From: Synergistota bacterium
Lineage (GTDB): Bacteria; Synergistota; Synergistia; Synergistales; Synergistaceae
Direction of reading: 5' to 3'
Assembly: GCA_023450745.1 (NCBI GenBank)
Contig: JAEXGR010000027.1
Location: forward strand, 4,121-68,120
DNA length: 64,000 nucleotides
How positions within the stretch are numbered: the first letter of the stretch is position 1; each line of letters opens with the position of its first letter. The notes beneath the pieces were generated by a model. That model searched no databases, was not told where the DNA came from, and worked only from the letters and a program-made list of their open reading frames with translations. The translations under genes were made by a program, and so were the position numbers. Below are positions 1-9,204 of this stretch, in pieces.

Positions 1-1
1 T

Positions 2-79
2 TCGGACAGCGCGGCGCTGGCGGCGTTTGCCCTGGTCTCCGCCGTCATCCTTTATGGAGAGAGGTTCTTTTCGCTATGA
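2..79 (+). CDS. C-terminal end of a membrane protein, possibly EcfT (partial)
   Basis: Only the last 25 codons are inside the window. They run in the frame starting at base 2 and stop at TGA 77-79, overlapping the truA start as ATGA. The visible residues are mostly hydrophobic and end in an Arg-Phe-Phe-Ser-Leu tail, consistent with a membrane segment. In many anaerobes the gene just before truA is ecfT (cbiQ), the transmembrane subunit of energy-coupling-factor vitamin transporters. The EcfT assignment is therefore a guess from gene order, not from a motif. Confidence 0.4.
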   Translation, partial: SDSAALAAFALVSAVILYGERFFSL

Positions 80-834
80 GCCGTTACGCGGCGGAGGTCA
101 GCTACGACGGCGGAAAATTTTTCGGCTGGCAGGTTCAGCCGGGGCTGCCGACGGTGCAGCAGGCCGTCGAAGAGGCGCTTGCGAAAATCAACGGCCGCCG
201 GACGCCGGCCGCCGGCGCGGGCCGCACGGACGCGGGAGTGCACGCCAGGGCGCAGGTCTGCTCCTTCGATATGGAGCGCGAATGGGAGCCGCGCCGCCTT
301 TTGCTCGCGGTGAACGCGCACCTGCCGGAGGGGGTCAGCCTCATGAGGGCATCTGCCGTCCCGGGGGATTTTCACGCCCGCTTCAGCGCCAGAGAGCGTG
401 AATACCGTTACTTTATCTGGAACGCGAGCACGATATATCCCCATATAAAAGGAAAAGCCTGCTGGCTGAAGCCGCAGCGCTACGACTGGGGCGCGGCGGC
501 GGCGGCGGCGAAAGAGCTGCGCGGCAGCCACGACTTTAAAAATTTCTGCCATTTTGAGGGCTGCGAACACACCACGGTCCGGACGATCACCGACATCCGT
601 CTGATCGACCGGCGGCCGCTGGTGGTTCTGCGGATAAAGGGAGACGGCTTTCTCCACAATATGGTGCGGATAATACTCGGAAACCTTGAAATGGCGGCGC
701 TGGGGCAGATAAGCCCGGCGCGGATAAAAGAATTGCTCGACACGGATAAAAGCACGCGGGCGGACGGGGGGCGCACCTTCCCCGCCTGCGGCCTCTATCT
801 GTGGAAGATCTCGTATGATGAAAAATTATGGTGA
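76..834 (+). CDS. truA: tRNA pseudouridine(38-40) synthase TruA
   Basis: Cytoplasmic enzyme that isomerises uridines 38-40 in the anticodon arm of many tRNAs to pseudouridine. The 252-residue length is normal for TruA. The family motif G-R-T-D-A-G-V-H-A is present, with the expected catalytic Asp at residue 52, and the N-terminus (Tyr-Asp-Gly...Phe-Gly-Trp-Gln) matches the usual opening of the family. The ATG overlaps the stop of the upstream membrane gene by an ATGA junction, so translation is probably coupled. Nothing unusual seen. Confidence 0.95.
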   Translation: MSRYAAEVSYDGGKFFGWQVQPGLPTVQQAVEEALAKINGRRTPAAGAGRTDAGVHARAQVCSFDMEREWEPRRLLLAVNAHLPEGVSLMRASAVPGDFHARFSAREREYRYFIWNASTIYPHIKGKACWLKPQRYDWGAAAAAAKELRGSHDFKNFCHFEGCEHTTVRTITDIRLIDRRPLVVLRIKGDGFLHNMVRIILGNLEMAALGQISPARIKELLDTDKSTRADGGRTFPACGLYLWKISYDEKLW

Positions 835-903
835 CGGGGCGCGCGCCTTTCGGCGCCGGCCCTGGACGGCGGAAATGAAAGTGTCATCGCATACTCACTT
901 ATA

Positions 904-912
904 TGGTAAAAT
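904..912 (+). promoter_or_regulatory. Candidate extended -10 promoter for mreB
   Basis: TGG followed by TAAAAT (907-912) forms an extended -10 element about 70 bases before the mreB start. No good -35 hexamer is visible at the right distance. The truA-mreB gap (835-981) holds nothing else recognisable. Confidence 0.4.
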
Positions 913-981
913 AAACATTTGGATTGGACGGCAATATTGCAAAGAAGACCTCTGTATAGAGAGACAGGGAGGCTGGCAGAT

Positions 982-2025
982 TTGTGGAATAGAGATATCG
1001 GAATAGATTTAGGCACGGCAACGGTATTGGTATTTGTCAAGGGCAAAGGCGTGGTGCTCCGCGAGCCCTCCGTCGTCGCGATGGATCAGAGCACCGGCAA
1101 GATCCTTTCGGTGGGCGAAGACGCTAAAATAATGATCGGCAAGACCCCCGGCAACGTCGTGGCGATACGTCCCCTGCGCGACGGAGTCATCGCCGACTAT
1201 ACGATGACCGAGGTCATGCTGCGCGAGTTCCTTAAAAAGGTCACCACGGGAATGGAGCGTATCGTGCGCCACCGCCTGATGATCGGCGTGCCGGCGGGAG
1301 CCACGGACGTGGAGCGGCGCGCGGTGCTGGAGGCGGCGCTTGAGGTGGGAGCGAAAGAGGCCTACCTGATAGAGGAACCGATGGCCGCGGCAATCGGCGC
1401 GAACATGCCCGTCGGCGAAGCCGTGGGAAATATGGTCGTCGACATCGGCGGCGGCACGACCGATATCGCCATCGTCTCTCTCGGCGGCCTGGTCGTCTTT
1501 GAGTCGCTGCGGGTCGGCGGCGACAAGTTTGACGAGGCGATCGTCCGCTATATGCGCAAACAGTACAATCTCGCCATCGGGGAGCAGACGGCGGAAGATG
1601 TGAAAAAACAGATCGGCGCCTGCGACGCGGCGAAGGCCTCCCCCGACAAGATAATGGATATCCGCGGGCGCGACCTCGTACAGGGGCTGCCGCGCCAGGT
1701 GACGGTCAACAGCGTCGACGTCGCGAAGGCGATTGACGAACCGGTGAGCAGCATCATCGCGGGGATAAAACGCGTCCTCGAAAAGACGCCGCCCGAGCTC
1801 TCCGCCGACGTCATGGACCGCGGAATCATCCTCACCGGCGGCGGCGCTTACCTGCGCGGCCTGGCGGAGCTGATTATGGAAGAGACCGAAATTAACGCCG
1901 TCGTCGCCGAATCGGCCGGCGAATGCGTCGCGCTGGGTACCGGTATCGCGCTCGAGTCGCTGGACAAGCTCAAAGAGACCGGGGCGGTGTATCTGGCGAC
2001 GAAAAAGGGCTTCAAAGGCAGATAA
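982..2025 (+). CDS. mreB: Rod shape-determining protein MreB/Mbl family
   Basis: Bacterial actin homologue that forms membrane-associated filaments and guides sidewall peptidoglycan synthesis. The actin-fold signatures are visible: D-I-G-I-D-L-G-T-A near the N-terminus (phosphate 1), V-D-I-G-G-G-T-T-D-I-A in the middle (phosphate 2), and I-I-L-T-G-G-G-A near the C-terminus (adenosine motif). I chose the TTG at 982: it has a GGGAGG Shine-Dalgarno about nine bases upstream and gives 347 residues, the usual MreB length. A longer in-frame start at 919 adds a non-MreB leader. mreC and mreD do not follow; the next gene is an unrelated cysteine-cluster protein overlapping by one base. Confidence 0.93.
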   Translation: MWNRDIGIDLGTATVLVFVKGKGVVLREPSVVAMDQSTGKILSVGEDAKIMIGKTPGNVVAIRPLRDGVIADYTMTEVMLREFLKKVTTGMERIVRHRLMIGVPAGATDVERRAVLEAALEVGAKEAYLIEEPMAAAIGANMPVGEAVGNMVVDIGGGTTDIAIVSLGGLVVFESLRVGGDKFDEAIVRYMRKQYNLAIGEQTAEDVKKQIGACDAAKASPDKIMDIRGRDLVQGLPRQVTVNSVDVAKAIDEPVSSIIAGIKRVLEKTPPELSADVMDRGIILTGGGAYLRGLAELIMEETEINAVVAESAGECVALGTGIALESLDKLKETGAVYLATKKGFKGR

Positions 2026-2447
2026 TGCACTACTGGTGGGAGCGCGACGGCGTTCGTTTCGCGTGCGCCGCCTGCGGGCGCTGCTGCGGCGGAGAGCCGG
2101 GCTCCATCTGGGTGACGCCCGGCGAGCGTGAAAAGATCGCGCGGGAATTGGGAATCGACGAACTCACCCTGAGAAAAGAATATCTGACGCGCCGCGAGGG
2201 GCGCTGCAGCATAAAAGAACGGGAAAATTACGACTGTATTTTTCTGGGGCTAAACTCGCGGCGATGTGAAATTTACAAAGTGCGGCCGCTCCAATGCCGC
2301 CTTTTTCCCTTTTGGCCCTCAATGCTGCGCGATAAAAAAATTTGGAATTATTATGCTGATTATTGCCCCGGCATGAATAACGGTAAACACTATTCGCCGG
2401 AAATACTCAGAAGATTCTTGATTTTGCCCGGAGCAGAATTTTTATAA
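2025..2447 (+). CDS. YkgJ-type CxxCxxCC cysteine-cluster protein
   Basis: Small 140-residue protein of the YkgJ/UPF0153-like zinc- or iron-chelating family; the biochemical role is not established. It has the diagnostic C-A-A-C-G-R-C-C cluster near the N-terminus (about residues 14-21), then further cysteines in a 'Cys-Ser-Ile', 'Tyr-Asp-Cys-Ile-Phe-Leu', 'Cys-Glu-Ile-Tyr' and 'R-P-L-Q-C-R-L-F-P-F' pattern typical of the family. The ATG at 2025 overlaps the mreB stop as TAATG, implying translational coupling with mreB. An upstream in-frame start inside mreB is possible but adds 34 residues of non-family sequence. Confidence 0.8.
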   Translation: MHYWWERDGVRFACAACGRCCGGEPGSIWVTPGEREKIARELGIDELTLRKEYLTRREGRCSIKERENYDCIFLGLNSRRCEIYKVRPLQCRLFPFWPSMLRDKKIWNYYADYCPGMNNGKHYSPEILRRFLILPGAEFL

Positions 2448-2554
2448 GAAAAGCGCGGGCAATAATGGCCTAATTTTTAGATATTTTATCTGTTTGTATA
2501 TTAGAAACAGAAAAAAGATTTCTTAATTGCCTGTCGTATTCTGGAAATTAAATC

Positions 2555-2583
2555 TTGATTTTATCACCCGCCGAATGTAAACT
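2555..2583 (+). promoter_or_regulatory. Candidate sigma-70-type promoter for lat
   Basis: TTGATT (2555-2560), 17-base spacer, TAAACT (2578-2583), in the AT-rich gap 2448-2654 upstream of the aminotransferase. Both hexamers match consensus at four of six positions. No terminator for the mreB operon is obvious in this gap. Confidence 0.45.
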
Positions 2584-2654
2584 AATATGTGTAGGTAATA
2601 CGTAAAATGAACTCTTATCCCTAAGAGGTACACAAAATCGAGGAGGTTGTTCAC

Positions 2655-4022
2655 ATGCCGTCAAATTGCTCAGTAGCGCCGAAAGATGTATTCTCAACGA
2701 TTGAAAAGCTCCTTCTTCGCGATGGGTTTGATATTGTCATTGATATGGAACAGTCAAAGGGAAGCCACATAATAGATTCTGCCAGCGGCAGAAACTGGCT
2801 GGATTTCTACACATTCTTCGCTTCTTCACCATTTGGAATGAACCACCCCAAACTCGACAACCCCGAGTTCAAGGAAAAGATATTCCGCGCCGCTATCAAC
2901 AAGGTCGCCAACTCGGACATCTATACTCAGGAGATGGCGGAATTTATCAAGACCTTTGGCGAAGTGGCCGTTCCCGAAGGATACAATCACGTATTCTTCA
3001 TCGACTACGGCACGCTCGCGGTAGAGAACACCTTCAAAGTGGCCATGGACTGGAAAGTCCAGAAACTGATGCAGAAGGGCAAAGTCACGCCCGGAGAAGC
3101 CTACAACGGACGCAAGGGCACGAAGATCATGCACTTCAACGAGGCCTTCCACGGACGTTCAGGCTACACCCTCTCGGTCACCAACACGAACGACCCGAAC
3201 AAACATCAGCGTTTCGCGAAGTTCACCGACTGGCCGCGCATCATCAACCCGAAGATCACCTTCCCGCTCGAAGAGCATCTCGGCGAGGTAGAGTGGCTTG
3301 AGGCGCAGGCGATCAAACAGATCAAGCAGGTGCTGATGGACGATCCCGACGGCGTCGCAGCGGTCATCATCGAGACGATTCAGGGCGAAGGCGGAGACAA
3401 CCACTTCCGCACCGAGTTCTTCCAGAAGCTGCGCCAGATCTGCGACGAAAACGAAATGCTCCTGATCTTCGACGAAGTCCAGTGCGGCATGGGCATCACG
3501 GGCAAGATGTGGGCCTGGGAGCATCACGCCCCCGTCAAACCGGACCTCTTCTCCTTCGGCAAGAAGGCTCAGATCTGCGGACTCGTCGCCGGGCCGCGCG
3601 TCGACGAAGTGGAAAACAACTGCTTCAAGGTCTCCAGCCGCATCAACTCGACTTGGGGCGGTACGGTCGTGGACATGGTCCGCGCCCAGAAATACCTCGA
3701 AATCTACCGCGACGACAAAGTTCTTGACTATGTCAGCAACGTCGCCGGACCCGCGCTCTACGCCGGACTCAAAGAACTCGAAGCGGAGTTCCCCGGATAT
3801 ATTCGCAACGTTCGCGGCAAGGGACTTATGTGCGCTTACGACATCTGCTGCCCCGAGCTTCGCGACGCGTTCCTCAAGGAATGCCACAAGAACAACATGC
3901 TCATCCTCGGCTGCGGCAGCAACACCGTCCGCTTCCGCCCGGCGCTCAACGTGCCCCTGGACGACCTGCAGCTCGGAATCGAGATCTCCCGCAAGGCGGC
4001 GAAGGAAGTATTCAAAAAGTAA
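2655..4022 (+). CDS. lat: L-lysine 6-aminotransferase
   Basis: PLP-dependent class III aminotransferase of 455 residues. By resemblance to known lysine epsilon-aminotransferases it moves the 6-amino group of L-lysine to 2-oxoglutarate, giving 2-aminoadipate 6-semialdehyde (which cyclises) and glutamate. Visible features are the Lat-like N-terminal block ending 'F-F-A-S-S-P-F-G-M-N-H-P', the I-F-D-E-V-Q PLP-ring aspartate region, and the F-G-K-K-A-Q motif (residues 301-306) whose lysine (303 or 304) should form the Schiff base. A strong AGGAGG lies nine bases before the ATG. It is a single-gene unit with its own promoter and terminator, and suits an amino-acid-fermenting host. The exact substrate (lysine versus another diamine) is inferred. 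Confidence 0.85.
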   Translation: MPSNCSVAPKDVFSTIEKLLLRDGFDIVIDMEQSKGSHIIDSASGRNWLDFYTFFASSPFGMNHPKLDNPEFKEKIFRAAINKVANSDIYTQEMAEFIKTFGEVAVPEGYNHVFFIDYGTLAVENTFKVAMDWKVQKLMQKGKVTPGEAYNGRKGTKIMHFNEAFHGRSGYTLSVTNTNDPNKHQRFAKFTDWPRIINPKITFPLEEHLGEVEWLEAQAIKQIKQVLMDDPDGVAAVIIETIQGEGGDNHFRTEFFQKLRQICDENEMLLIFDEVQCGMGITGKMWAWEHHAPVKPDLFSFGKKAQICGLVAGPRVDEVENNCFKVSSRINSTWGGTVVDMVRAQKYLEIYRDDKVLDYVSNVAGPALYAGLKELEAEFPGYIRNVRGKGLMCAYDICCPELRDAFLKECHKNNMLILGCGSNTVRFRPALNVPLDDLQLGIEISRKAAKEVFKK

Positions 4023-4043
4023 TTAAACACCAAGCGATGATAT

Positions 4044-4075
4044 AAAAAAGCCGGAGCGTCGCTCCGGCTTTTTTT
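4044..4075 (+). terminator. Rho-independent terminator after lat
   Basis: Perfect 8-bp stem GCCGGAGC/GCTCCGGC (4050-4057 and 4061-4068) with a 3-base loop, preceded by A6 and followed by T7. The flanking A and T runs let it work in both directions, serving also the convergent glycosylase gene. Confidence 0.9.
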
Positions 4076-4186
4076 ATGGCAAAGCACCCCGCCGTTTTTG
4101 ATACGGGGCGTCTTTGGTGACGCGGTTCCCGCAAGGCGGGCGGCGGCGGAATACGCGCCGTTTGCGCGAAAAATACCGCCGCGGCG

Positions 4187-4672
4187 TCAGCTGCTGGTTC
4201 CCCGCCGCAGCGCCTCCTCCCACATCTGGTAGCGCTCTTCGTTTCTTCCGGCGCAGGCGGGGCTTGTCGAGAGCATTTTTTGATAGGGAATGGGCGGTTC
4301 GCCGAAATATTTTTTATACTTCGCAAAAGAGCAGGCGCCGTTGAAGAGGAGCAGCGAGACGTTGGGATAGGCCGCGAGCAGCGAGGGAATGTCGTTAGGC
4401 TCCTCGTCCCTGATCTTGCCGTCAAGGCTGCCGTCGCGGCGCGCGCGCTTTATCGTGTCCCACAGCGCGAGACGGCGGCGCAGGATAAAGTCGTAGCGCT
4501 CTTCAAACGATGCGGGCAGCGTCTCGCCGAAGACGGCGTAAAGTATCTTCCAGAAATGGTTCTGCGGATGCGCGTAATAGCGGCTCATCGCCAGCGACCT
4601 CTCTCCCGGAAGCGAACCGAGTATCAGAATGCGCGAGCCGTCATTTATAACCGGACCGAAGCTGTATTTCAT
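4187..4672 (-). CDS. DNA-deoxyinosine (hypoxanthine) glycosylase, UDG superfamily
   Basis: 161-residue member of the uracil-DNA-glycosylase fold, closest by eye to the hypoxanthine-DNA glycosylase family that removes deaminated adenine from DNA. Supporting motifs are the N-terminal I-L-I-L-G-S-L-P-G-E-R-S (glycosylase motif 1), the Y-Y-A-H-P-Q-N-H-F-W block, the 'L-W-D-T-I-K' segment, and the C-terminal L-S-T-S-P-A in place of the usual motif 2 loop. The protein starts at an ATG (complement of 4670-4672) and lies convergent to lat, with 114 bases between its stop and the lat stop carrying a shared terminator. Exact base specificity cannot be read from sequence. Confidence 0.8.
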   Translation of the reverse strand: MKYSFGPVINDGSRILILGSLPGERSLAMSRYYAHPQNHFWKILYAVFGETLPASFEERYDFILRRRLALWDTIKRARRDGSLDGKIRDEEPNDIPSLLAAYPNVSLLLFNGACSFAKYKKYFGEPPIPYQKMLSTSPACAGRNEERYQMWEEALRRGTSS

Positions 4673-4819
4673 TTTCTGCGATTCTCCTTTGCCCTTGCTC
4701 GCTCTATTTTATCTCTTTTTGCGCCGCTTTTCCTCCCGCCGTCGGGCCGTGATCTTACATAAAATTTGTGCAACCGCTTGAATATTCATTATCACCGGTA
4801 AAAATATCTTCTAAGGGGC

Positions 4820-4847
4820 TTGACGTATCACGTTTAAGGGCTATAAT
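4820..4847 (+). promoter_or_regulatory. Strong sigma-70-type promoter for carAB
   Basis: TTGACG (4820-4825), 16-base spacer, perfect TATAAT (4842-4847), about 97 bases before the carA ATG. This is one of the best-matching promoters in the window. The roughly 90-base leader has no obvious terminator or PyrR-like structure. Confidence 0.8.
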
Positions 4848-4943
4848 ACTCTGGAACTTTGAACGATTGGTAAAATCAACAACTAAACAAAACATATATT
4901 CAGGTTCATTTTGTTTATAGAATAATGAAGGAGTGCGCGACCG

Positions 4944-5996
4944 ATGAAAAAGAGAATTTACTTGACGCTGAACGACGGCTCGGTATGGCCAGGCAACGGA
5001 CATATCGAGACCCCCGTGGAGGGGGAGGTCGTCTTTACCACAGCCGCCTGCGGCTATCCGCAGACGCTGACGGACCCCTCTTACAACGGGCAGATCGTTA
5101 TTTTTGCCTTTCCGCCCGTTGGCATCTACGGGGTGGACAAGGAAAATCTCGAGGGGCGACGAGTATGGGTGCGCGCAGCTCTTATGACCGGCCTCGACGA
5201 GACGGAAAAGGGGCGTTTTGAGAGCCTGAGCTCCTGGATGACGGAGAACGGCCGCCCGCTGGTCTCCGATATCGATACAAGGCAGCTGATATTGAAGATT
5301 CGCGAATATGGTTCGATGATGGGGCGCATCGACGCGGAGCCCCATCTGCCGGAGCTGAAAGAGCTGCCGGATACGCTGGTCTCGGAGGCCTCCTGTAAAG
5401 AAAAAGAGATATACGGCGACGGCGAGCTGACCGTCGCGCTGATGGACTACGGCGTCAAAGAGAATATCATCCGCAGCATGGTACGCCGCGGCTGCCGCGT
5501 GATACGTTTCCCGAACGACACCGCCGCCGCCGAGGTTCTCGCTTCCGGGGCGGACGGGATACTGCTGAGCAACGGCCCCGGAGACCCCGCGGTACTCGAT
5601 TTCGAGGCGGGGGAGATCGCGAAGATGCTCGGCGCCAAGCCGCTGCTCGGCGTCTGTCTCGGCAACCAGCTTCTCGCGCGCGCCTGCGGGGCGAAGACGA
5701 AAAAGCTTTCCTTCGGCCATCGCGGGGCGAACCAGCCGGTGCTTGAATGCGCCACGGGGCGCGGCATACTCACGAGCCAGAACCACCAGTACGCCGTGGA
5801 CGGCGGCACTCTGGAGGGGACGGACCTTGAGGTGGCCTACAGCCACCTTGGGGACGGCACGGTGGAGGGGCTGCGCCACCGGCGCTGCGACGCGCTTTCG
5901 GTACAGTTCCACCCCGAGGCCTCGCCGGGGCCGGAGGACGCCTCCTATATTTTCGATAACTTCATAATCCGTATGCGGGCCGCTAAAGGGAGATAG
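4944..5996 (+). CDS. carA: Carbamoyl-phosphate synthase small (glutaminase) subunit
   Basis: 350-residue glutamine amidotransferase subunit that releases ammonia from glutamine and channels it to CarB for carbamoyl phosphate, the precursor of pyrimidines and arginine. The N-terminal CPSase_sm domain is recognisable (L-N-D-G-S-V-W-P-G...). The class I amidotransferase domain contains nucleophile Cys238 in G-V-C-L-G-N-Q and the His323/Glu325 pair in F-H-P-E-A. An AAGGAG sits ten bases before the ATG. carB begins ten bases after the stop, so the two are co-transcribed from the 4820 promoter. Confidence 0.97.
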   Translation: MKKRIYLTLNDGSVWPGNGHIETPVEGEVVFTTAACGYPQTLTDPSYNGQIVIFAFPPVGIYGVDKENLEGRRVWVRAALMTGLDETEKGRFESLSSWMTENGRPLVSDIDTRQLILKIREYGSMMGRIDAEPHLPELKELPDTLVSEASCKEKEIYGDGELTVALMDYGVKENIIRSMVRRGCRVIRFPNDTAAAEVLASGADGILLSNGPGDPAVLDFEAGEIAKMLGAKPLLGVCLGNQLLARACGAKTKKLSFGHRGANQPVLECATGRGILTSQNHQYAVDGGTLEGTDLEVAYSHLGDGTVEGLRHRRCDALSVQFHPEASPGPEDASYIFDNFIIRMRAAKGR

Positions 5997-6006
5997 GTGA
6001 AATACG

Positions 6007-9000
6007 ATGAGAGACACGACGATAAAAAAAGTCCTGGTTCTGGGCTCCGGCCCGATCAAGATCGGACAGGCCGCGGAGTTTGACTACGCCGGCACGCAGG
6101 CCTGCCGCGCGCTGAAAGAGGAGGGCTGCAGCGTCATCCTGCTCAACAGCAATCCCGCGACGATTCAGACGGACAATTCCGTCGCGGACCACGTTTATAT
6201 CCGGCCGCTCCTCCCCTATGTGGTGGAGAGCATCCTTCGGGAGCACCGCCCGGACGGCGTCGTCGCGACGCTCGGCGGGCAGACGGGGCTCAACCTCTGC
6301 ATGGAATGCGAAAAGCTCGGCATGTGGCGGCGCTACAAATGCCGCGTTCTCGGCACGCAGCCGGAGGCGATAGAGCGCGCGGAGGCGCGCGAGCCCTTCC
6401 GCAAGGCGATGATCGAGGCCCGCCAGCCGATTATCGCAAGCCGCGGCATCTCCTCGGTCGCCGAGGCGCAGGAGTTTGCGCTGCGCACGCCGCTGCCGCT
6501 GATCCTGCGTCCCGACTTCACCCTCGGCGGCTCGGGGAATTCGGTCGTGCGCAATATCGAGAGCTTCGTCGTGCAGACGGAGGACGCGCTGACCGCCTCC
6601 CCCGTAGGGCGCGCCCTCATCGAGCGCTACCTTGAGGGCTGGCACGAGATCGAGGTCGAGGTGGTGCGCGACAACGCGGGCAACGCCCTTGCCGTATGCA
6701 GCATGGAAAATATTGACCCGATGGGGGTCCACACGGGCGACTCGATCGTCGTCTCGCCGGTGCTTACCCTCACTGATAAAGAATGGCAGATGATACGCAC
6801 GGCGGCGCTCAAGATCGTCGACGTGCTTGATATCCGCGGCGCCTGCAACGTGCAGTTCGCCTTAGCCCCCGACGGCGGCGAATACTACGTCATCGAGGTC
6901 AACCCGCGCGCGAGCCGTTCCAGCGCCCTCGCGAGCAAAGCCACCGGCTACCCGATCGCCCGTATGGCGGCGAAGATCGCCCTTGGCCTCAACCTGACGG
7001 AGATGGCCAACCCCGTGACAGGGGCGGGCAGCGCCCTCTCGGAGCCGGCGCTCGACTATGTCGCCGTCAAGGTTCCCTCCTGGCCCTTCGACACCTTCCC
7101 GCAGGCGGACCCCTCGCTGGGGCCGCGCATGAAGGCCACGGGGGAGGTGCTGGCCCTCGCCGCGAATTTCGCGCAGGGGCTGGTCAAGGCATACCGCTCG
7201 CTCTCACGCGGACATGCCATCCCGGACCGGAAGATGCGCGGCTGGGAGACGCGGCGGCTGTGGGAACAGGTGAATACCCCGACGAACCTGCGTCTGGAGG
7301 CGATCACGGAGCTGCTGCGCCGCAATTCCGCGACGGTGGAGGAGATGGCGCGCCGGACGCATATCCGCCGGTACTTTATCGAACAGCTCAACGCGATACA
7401 GCTGGCGGAAAAGTACCTTGAGGAGGACGGCGCGGTAAACGGGAACATCGTGAGCGCCGCGAAGAAGGGGTTCTCCGTCAGCCAGATCGCGCTTGCCGCC
7501 GACATTTCGAAGGACGAGGTGCGCAGACGGCTTGCGGAAGAGGACTACGCTACGGGCTACCGCGAAGTCGACGGCTGCGCCGGCGAATTCCCCTCCGGCT
7601 CCGGCTATTACTACGGCGTGAGCGGTATGAAGGACGACCCCTATGAGCGCCACAGCGGCGGCATTGCCGTCATCGGCTCCGGCGCAATCCGCATCGCCCA
7701 GGGGGTGGAGTTCGACTACTGCTGCGTCAAGGCTGTGGAGGCGCTGCGCCGCCGCGGCATCCGCGCGATCATGATGAACGTCAACCCGGAAACGGTGAGT
7801 ACGGACCACGACATCTCCGACGCCCTCTACCTCGAGCCGCTGACCGTCGACGATGCGCTGCCGGTGCTCCGGCGCGAATCGGCGGCGGGCGTCTTCGCCT
7901 GCTTCGGCGGCCAGACCTCGCTGCGCCTCGGTCTTGACCTCGCGCAGGAGGGAATCAAGCTCTTCGGTCCCGGCGCAGAGGTGATCGACGCGGCGGAGGA
8001 CCGCGGGAAGTTCTCGCGGCTGCTTGCCAAGATCGGCGTGCCCGAACCGGAGGGCGTCGACGTCGCCTCAGTCGAAGAGGCGAAGGAGGTCGGGCGCAGG
8101 CTCGGCTATCCGCTCATGGTGCGTCCGAGCTTCGTCATCGGCGGCGTCGCGATGAAGGTCGTCTACGGCGAACAGGCCCTTGTCGAGGTCCTCGAGGAGG
8201 CCTTTGAAGCGGTTCCGGGGCAGAAGGTGATGGTGGACCAGTTCCTCGCGGGGCGCGAATTTGAATGCGACGCGATCTGCGACGGAGAGGACGTCCTCAT
8301 TCCCGGGATATTCGAGCATATAGACCCCTCAGGGATACATTCGGGAGACTCGATCGCCGTCTTCCCGAGCTACTCGCTCACAAAGGAGCAGCAGAACGAG
8401 GTGCTGAAATTTGTCAAGGTGATCTCCAAGGAGCTCGACATCCACGGGCTTCTGAACATCCAGTTCGTGCTGCGCGGCGGCGTCTTCTGGATCATCGAGG
8501 CCAACCCGCGCGCGAGCCGCACGGTGCCGATCGTCAGCAAAATATCGAAGCTGCCCGTCATCGACATGGCGGTGGGGATCGCGCTCGGCGAGAGGCTTTG
8601 CGAGATGCCCTACGGCACGGGGCTCTACCCCGAGACGGGACAGTGGAGCGTCAAGGTCCCGGTCTTTTCCAACGACAAGCTTCCGGGGCTGGACCCCAAG
8701 CTTGGGCCGCGGATGATGTCCACCGGCGAAAGCCTCGGAGTGGCGGACAACTTAGCGGACGCGATTATGGACGGCCTTAAGGGCTCGGGCTGGCTGCCGC
8801 CCGCGACGGGGCGCATCCTGATGAGCATCGCGGACAGCGAAAAGGCCGAGGCGATGCCCGTCGCCTCGCAGTATAAGATGCTCGGCTGGGAGGTAGACGC
8901 CACCGAAGGCACCGCCGCCTACCTGAAAAAGTGGGGCATCGAGGTGAACCGCGTCGAGCGCGACGAGCTGGTGCGCCGCCTGCGCGCGGGCGAATGGGAC

Positions 9001-9141
9001 CTGGTGCTGAACATTCCCGGAGGCAACGAGCGCCACATGGCGGACGGGGCGATGATCAGAAAACAGGCCTGCGCCGCCGGCACTCCCTGCCTGCACTCGC
9101 TCGCCGCGGCCTGGGCGGTGGCGGCGGGATTGACGCGCTGA
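6007..9141 (+). CDS. carB: Carbamoyl-phosphate synthase large subunit
   Basis: 1044-residue synthetase subunit that makes carbamoyl phosphate from bicarbonate, ammonia and two ATP. Two homologous ATP-grasp halves are visible: each begins with a V-L-G-S-G-P-I-K-I-G-Q or V-I-G-S-G-A-I-R-I-A-Q type P-loop and has an E-V-N-P-R-A-S-R or E-A-N-P-R-A-S-R metal/ATP motif. They are joined by the oligomerisation domain and followed by a C-terminal MGS-like allosteric domain. Second-half motifs read 'S-G-A-I-R-I' and 'Q-G-V-E-F-D-Y', so both active sites look intact. Length is a little below the common 1060-1075. It ends just before a clear terminator. Confidence 0.97.
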   Translation: MRDTTIKKVLVLGSGPIKIGQAAEFDYAGTQACRALKEEGCSVILLNSNPATIQTDNSVADHVYIRPLLPYVVESILREHRPDGVVATLGGQTGLNLCMECEKLGMWRRYKCRVLGTQPEAIERAEAREPFRKAMIEARQPIIASRGISSVAEAQEFALRTPLPLILRPDFTLGGSGNSVVRNIESFVVQTEDALTASPVGRALIERYLEGWHEIEVEVVRDNAGNALAVCSMENIDPMGVHTGDSIVVSPVLTLTDKEWQMIRTAALKIVDVLDIRGACNVQFALAPDGGEYYVIEVNPRASRSSALASKATGYPIARMAAKIALGLNLTEMANPVTGAGSALSEPALDYVAVKVPSWPFDTFPQADPSLGPRMKATGEVLALAANFAQGLVKAYRSLSRGHAIPDRKMRGWETRRLWEQVNTPTNLRLEAITELLRRNSATVEEMARRTHIRRYFIEQLNAIQLAEKYLEEDGAVNGNIVSAAKKGFSVSQIALAADISKDEVRRRLAEEDYATGYREVDGCAGEFPSGSGYYYGVSGMKDDPYERHSGGIAVIGSGAIRIAQGVEFDYCCVKAVEALRRRGIRAIMMNVNPETVSTDHDISDALYLEPLTVDDALPVLRRESAAGVFACFGGQTSLRLGLDLAQEGIKLFGPGAEVIDAAEDRGKFSRLLAKIGVPEPEGVDVASVEEAKEVGRRLGYPLMVRPSFVIGGVAMKVVYGEQALVEVLEEAFEAVPGQKVMVDQFLAGREFECDAICDGEDVLIPGIFEHIDPSGIHSGDSIAVFPSYSLTKEQQNEVLKFVKVISKELDIHGLLNIQFVLRGGVFWIIEANPRASRTVPIVSKISKLPVIDMAVGIALGERLCEMPYGTGLYPETGQWSVKVPVFSNDKLPGLDPKLGPRMMSTGESLGVADNLADAIMDGLKGSGWLPPATGRILMSIADSEKAEAMPVASQYKMLGWEVDATEGTAAYLKKWGIEVNRVERDELVRRLRAGEWDLVLNIPGGNERHMADGAMIRKQACAAGTPCLHSLAAAWAVAAGLTR

Positions 9142-9168
9142 CGGGCGCGGATCAATAAACAACGGCGG

Positions 9169-9204
9169 CGGGCGGCTTTCGGCAGACGGAGGCCGCCCGT
9201 TTTT
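9169..9204 (+). terminator. Rho-independent terminator after carAB
   Basis: Stem CGGGCGGC (9169-9176) pairs with GCCGCCCG (9192-9199) across a 15-base loop, followed by T5. Confidence 0.85.

Noticed and set aside
4755..6059. A 434-codon minus-strand frame opposite carA
   Set aside because: Antisense of a clear CarA protein; no domain and a non-protein-like composition.
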